Shown here in pieces: positions 20,963-21,050 of a DNA stretch of 21,050 nucleotides. Below the pieces are notes generated by a model. That model had not been told where the DNA came from. It made no database searches and saw nothing but the letters and a program-made list of their open reading frames with translations. The stretch is taken from positions 1 to 21,050 of the forward strand of contig JAMOUF010000296.1 in NCBI GenBank assembly GCA_027068245.1. Direction: 5' to 3'. Source of the stretch: Campylobacterales bacterium. Its GTDB lineage: Bacteria; Campylobacterota; Campylobacteria; Campylobacterales; Nitratiruptoraceae. A program made the translations under genes and the position numbers. How positions within the stretch are numbered: position 1 is the stretch's first letter; each line of letters begins with the position of its first letter.

Positions 20963-21050
20963 GATACTCTCCCACAGACTCCCGGCCTATATCGGAGCAC
21001 TCATCCAGATTTTCGCTTTTGGCTTTCAATCTCTTCTTCTCCTCCACCCA
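20949..21050 (-). CDS. C-terminal end of the cognate antitoxin, cut by the window edge
   Basis: Thirty-three codons of an open frame come in from the right edge and end at 20949. They are charged and helical (VEEKKRLKAKSENLDE, then RESVGEYLEKG), overlapping the toxin remnant. Position and character suggest an antitoxin tail. The N-terminal DNA-binding part is outside the window, so the family cannot be named. Confidence 0.45.
   Translation of the reverse strand, partial: WVEEKKRLKAKSENLDECSDIGRESVGEYLEKG

Noticed and set aside
20870..21050. Plus-strand open frame to the right edge
   Set aside because: It is open for about 60 codons, but the minus strand shows toxin motifs in family order, so the plus frame is taken as a shadow.
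1..21050. CRISPR arrays, insertion sequences, integrases, prophage
   Set aside because: No spaced repeats of CRISPR type, and no transposase, integrase or phage protein motif in any frame.

Overview
The window looks like the chromosome of a Campylobacterota (epsilonproteobacterial) bacterium, plausibly a vent-type relative of Nitratiruptor, Hydrogenimonas or Sulfurovum. This is inferred from gene content (NnrS, paired AmmeMemoRadiSam radical SAM enzymes, CxxCH haem protein, ferritin-like/VIT protein), heavy use of ATA and AGA/AGG codons, and poly-G tracts in genes for exported proteins. The genus cannot be fixed from the sequence. No rRNA, tRNA, CRISPR array, insertion sequence or phage gene was seen.

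Left part (1-7267), core metabolism and phosphate. A PPK2 polyphosphate kinase cut by the left edge is followed by a short-chain dehydrogenase. Next come an unknown exported protein (minus), a CxxCH haem-binding protein, a degenerate nuclease-fold exported protein and an OprP/OprO-type porin (minus). The porin is divergent from a PhoB/PhoR-like two-component system. The shared porin/regulator promoter region carries an 11-bp-period direct repeat that looks like a Pho box, so porin, regulator and polyphosphate enzyme suggest phosphate homeostasis.

Middle accessory patch (7264-9965). A VapC-type PIN toxin with antitoxin sits under tandem 14-bp repeats. Then comes a small exported PQQ-repeat protein with a G8 tract after its signal peptide and a frameshift before its C-terminal anchor. 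Two MNT/HEPN modules follow, transcribed divergently from one perfect palindrome with apparently leaderless promoters. One HEPN protein keeps the RX4H motif; the other has Tyr in place of His.

Right-centre part (9962-17479), housekeeping and redox. Two tandem AmmeMemoRadiSam radical SAM paralogues (minus) are divergent from a tight four-gene operon: ferritin-like/VIT iron protein, NnrS, AI-2E-type permease and an FAH-family hydrolase. RsgA and a NAPE-PLD-like metallo-hydrolase follow.

Right end (17480-21050), AT-rich and possibly acquired. A candidate small RNA with a terminator precedes an exported unknown protein that is the second gene behind an exported subtilase. The subtilase gene has a G9 tract directly after its signal peptide. 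With nine Gs the frame is closed; with eight it is open, so this looks like a phase-variable secreted protease captured in the OFF state. Its promoter has a perfect FNR-type site placed at -41.5. At the right edge is a decayed PemK/MazF toxin with the end of its antitoxin. The phase-variable protease operon is the best candidate for something undescribed.
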